Of a DNA stretch of 5,109 bases, positions 4,635 to 5,109 are shown in pieces. This stretch comes from Gemmatimonadota bacterium. Lineage in GTDB: Bacteria; Gemmatimonadota; Gemmatimonadetes; Longimicrobiales; RSA9. The translations under genes and the position numbers were made by a program. The first letter of the stretch is position 1. The number at the start of each line of letters is the position of its first letter. The notes beneath the pieces are model-generated. The model had not been told where the DNA came from. It was given only the letters and a program-made list of their open reading frames with translations, and searched no databases. The stretch is from positions 1 to 5,109 of the forward strand of contig JACQPS010000019.1 in NCBI GenBank assembly GCA_016207445.1. The letters run 5' to 3'.

Positions 4635-5109
4635 GTGGCAGCGCGTCCCCGGCGGAGCCCTCATGAGCTGGGGGCGCTCTTCCGCGAGCTGTTTCCGGCC
4701 GAGCGCCTCATCGTGGTGAGCAATCGCGAGCCGTACGAACATGTCTGGGAGGAAGACGGCGCCGGCATCGAGGTGCGGCGCCCGGCCGGCGGGCTCACTT
4801 CGGCGCTGGACCCGCTCATGCAGGCGGTGGGCGGGACCTGGATCGCGTGGGGCAGCGGCGACGCGGACAGCGCCGTGGTGGACAGAAACAATCGCCTGGG
4901 CGTCCCGCCCGAGGAGCCCCGCTATACGCTGCGCCGGCTCTGGCTCGATCAGCGCGACGTCAACGGCTACTATCTCGGTTACGCGAACCAGTTCCTCTGG
5001 CCGCTCTGCCACCTCCGTCCGGCGCTCACCCGGGTGCGCGCGCGCTACTGGGAGCGCTACTGCGCGGTCAACCGGCGCTTCGCGCAGGCCGTGCTGGAGG
5101 AGGCCGGCC
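4635..5109 (+). CDS. otsA: Alpha,alpha-trehalose-phosphate synthase (GT20), N-terminal fragment
   Basis: The first 158 codons are present; the gene runs off the right edge. The family makes trehalose-6-phosphate from UDP-glucose (or another NDP-glucose) and glucose-6-phosphate in the cytoplasm, the first step of the OtsA/OtsB route to the osmoprotectant trehalose. Visible GT20 features: RLIVVSNREPY (24-34), the GGL glycine loop (52-54), GGTWIAWGSG (66-75), YYLGYANQFLWPLCH (112-126), and WERYCAVNRRFA (139-150). These correspond in order to the E. coli OtsA SNR, GGL, YYNQF and LWP segments; Tyr113 and Trp122 match its substrate-site Tyr and Trp. The version with AWGSG and a longer insert before YTLRRLWL is a common variant of the family, and some such members are only assigned by similarity; glucosylglycerol-phosphate synthase is a less likely alternative. 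Translation starts at GTG 4635, directly downstream of the YtxH gene. The C-terminal nucleotide-binding half is not visible. Confidence 0.88.
   Translation, partial: MAARPRRSPHELGALFRELFPAERLIVVSNREPYEHVWEEDGAGIEVRRPAGGLTSALDPLMQAVGGTWIAWGSGDADSAVVDRNNRLGVPPEEPRYTLRRLWLDQRDVNGYYLGYANQFLWPLCHLRPALTRVRARYWERYCAVNRRFAQAVLEEAG

Noticed and set aside
3963..5012. 349-codon minus-strand open frame opposite YtxH and the GT20 gene
   Set aside because: It crosses array C and lies antisense to two clear genes; composition is typical of a GC-rich shadow.

Overview
The window comes from a GC-rich bacterial chromosome. There are no phage, transposon, CRISPR, tRNA or rRNA signals. Gene content and protein style (a TypA/LigA housekeeping core, a stand-alone V4R protein, a long-leader OtsA-type GT20 enzyme, and repeated GGGATC intergenic arrays) would fit Gemmatimonadota or a similar GC-rich soil lineage. 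That placement is inference from general resemblance, not proof.

Layout. At the left edge, on the minus strand, lies the first ~39 codons of the translational GTPase TypA/BipA (start at 119). Positions 120-345 are an intergenic control region: a hexanucleotide GGGATC-type array (149-183), a minus-strand intrinsic terminator (about 193-220), a promoter-like AT-rich island (233-261), and a second, larger GGGATC/GATCCC array (268-337). From 346 to 4021, three minus-strand genes form a tight operon, in transcription order: a response regulator with a GGDEF diguanylate cyclase output (4021-3020), NAD+-dependent DNA ligase LigA (3020-960, start overlapping the preceding stop as TGATG), and a small V4R-domain protein (900-346).

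Positions 4022-4386 are a 365-base divergent intergenic region with a plausible plus-strand promoter (4194-4223), a perfect 12-bp palindrome inside that promoter's spacer, and a third GGGATC array with a strong central hairpin (4304-4365). On the plus strand follow a YtxH-type small membrane protein (4387-4617) and, 17 bases later, the N-terminal 158 codons of a GT20 trehalose-6-phosphate synthase (GTG start at 4635), cut by the window edge.

How they may work together: the right-hand pair looks like a stress/osmoprotection operon (envelope YtxH protein plus trehalose synthesis). The left-hand operon joins a c-di-GMP signalling protein to a replication/repair enzyme and a ligand-sensing domain; shared transcription is supported by spacing, shared function is not. 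I see no convincing new defence or mobile system. The most unusual material is the set of three GGGATC arrays, which occupy the 5' leaders of typA and ytxH and the 3' flank of the V4R gene, and a perfect 24-bp in-frame duplication inside ligA.
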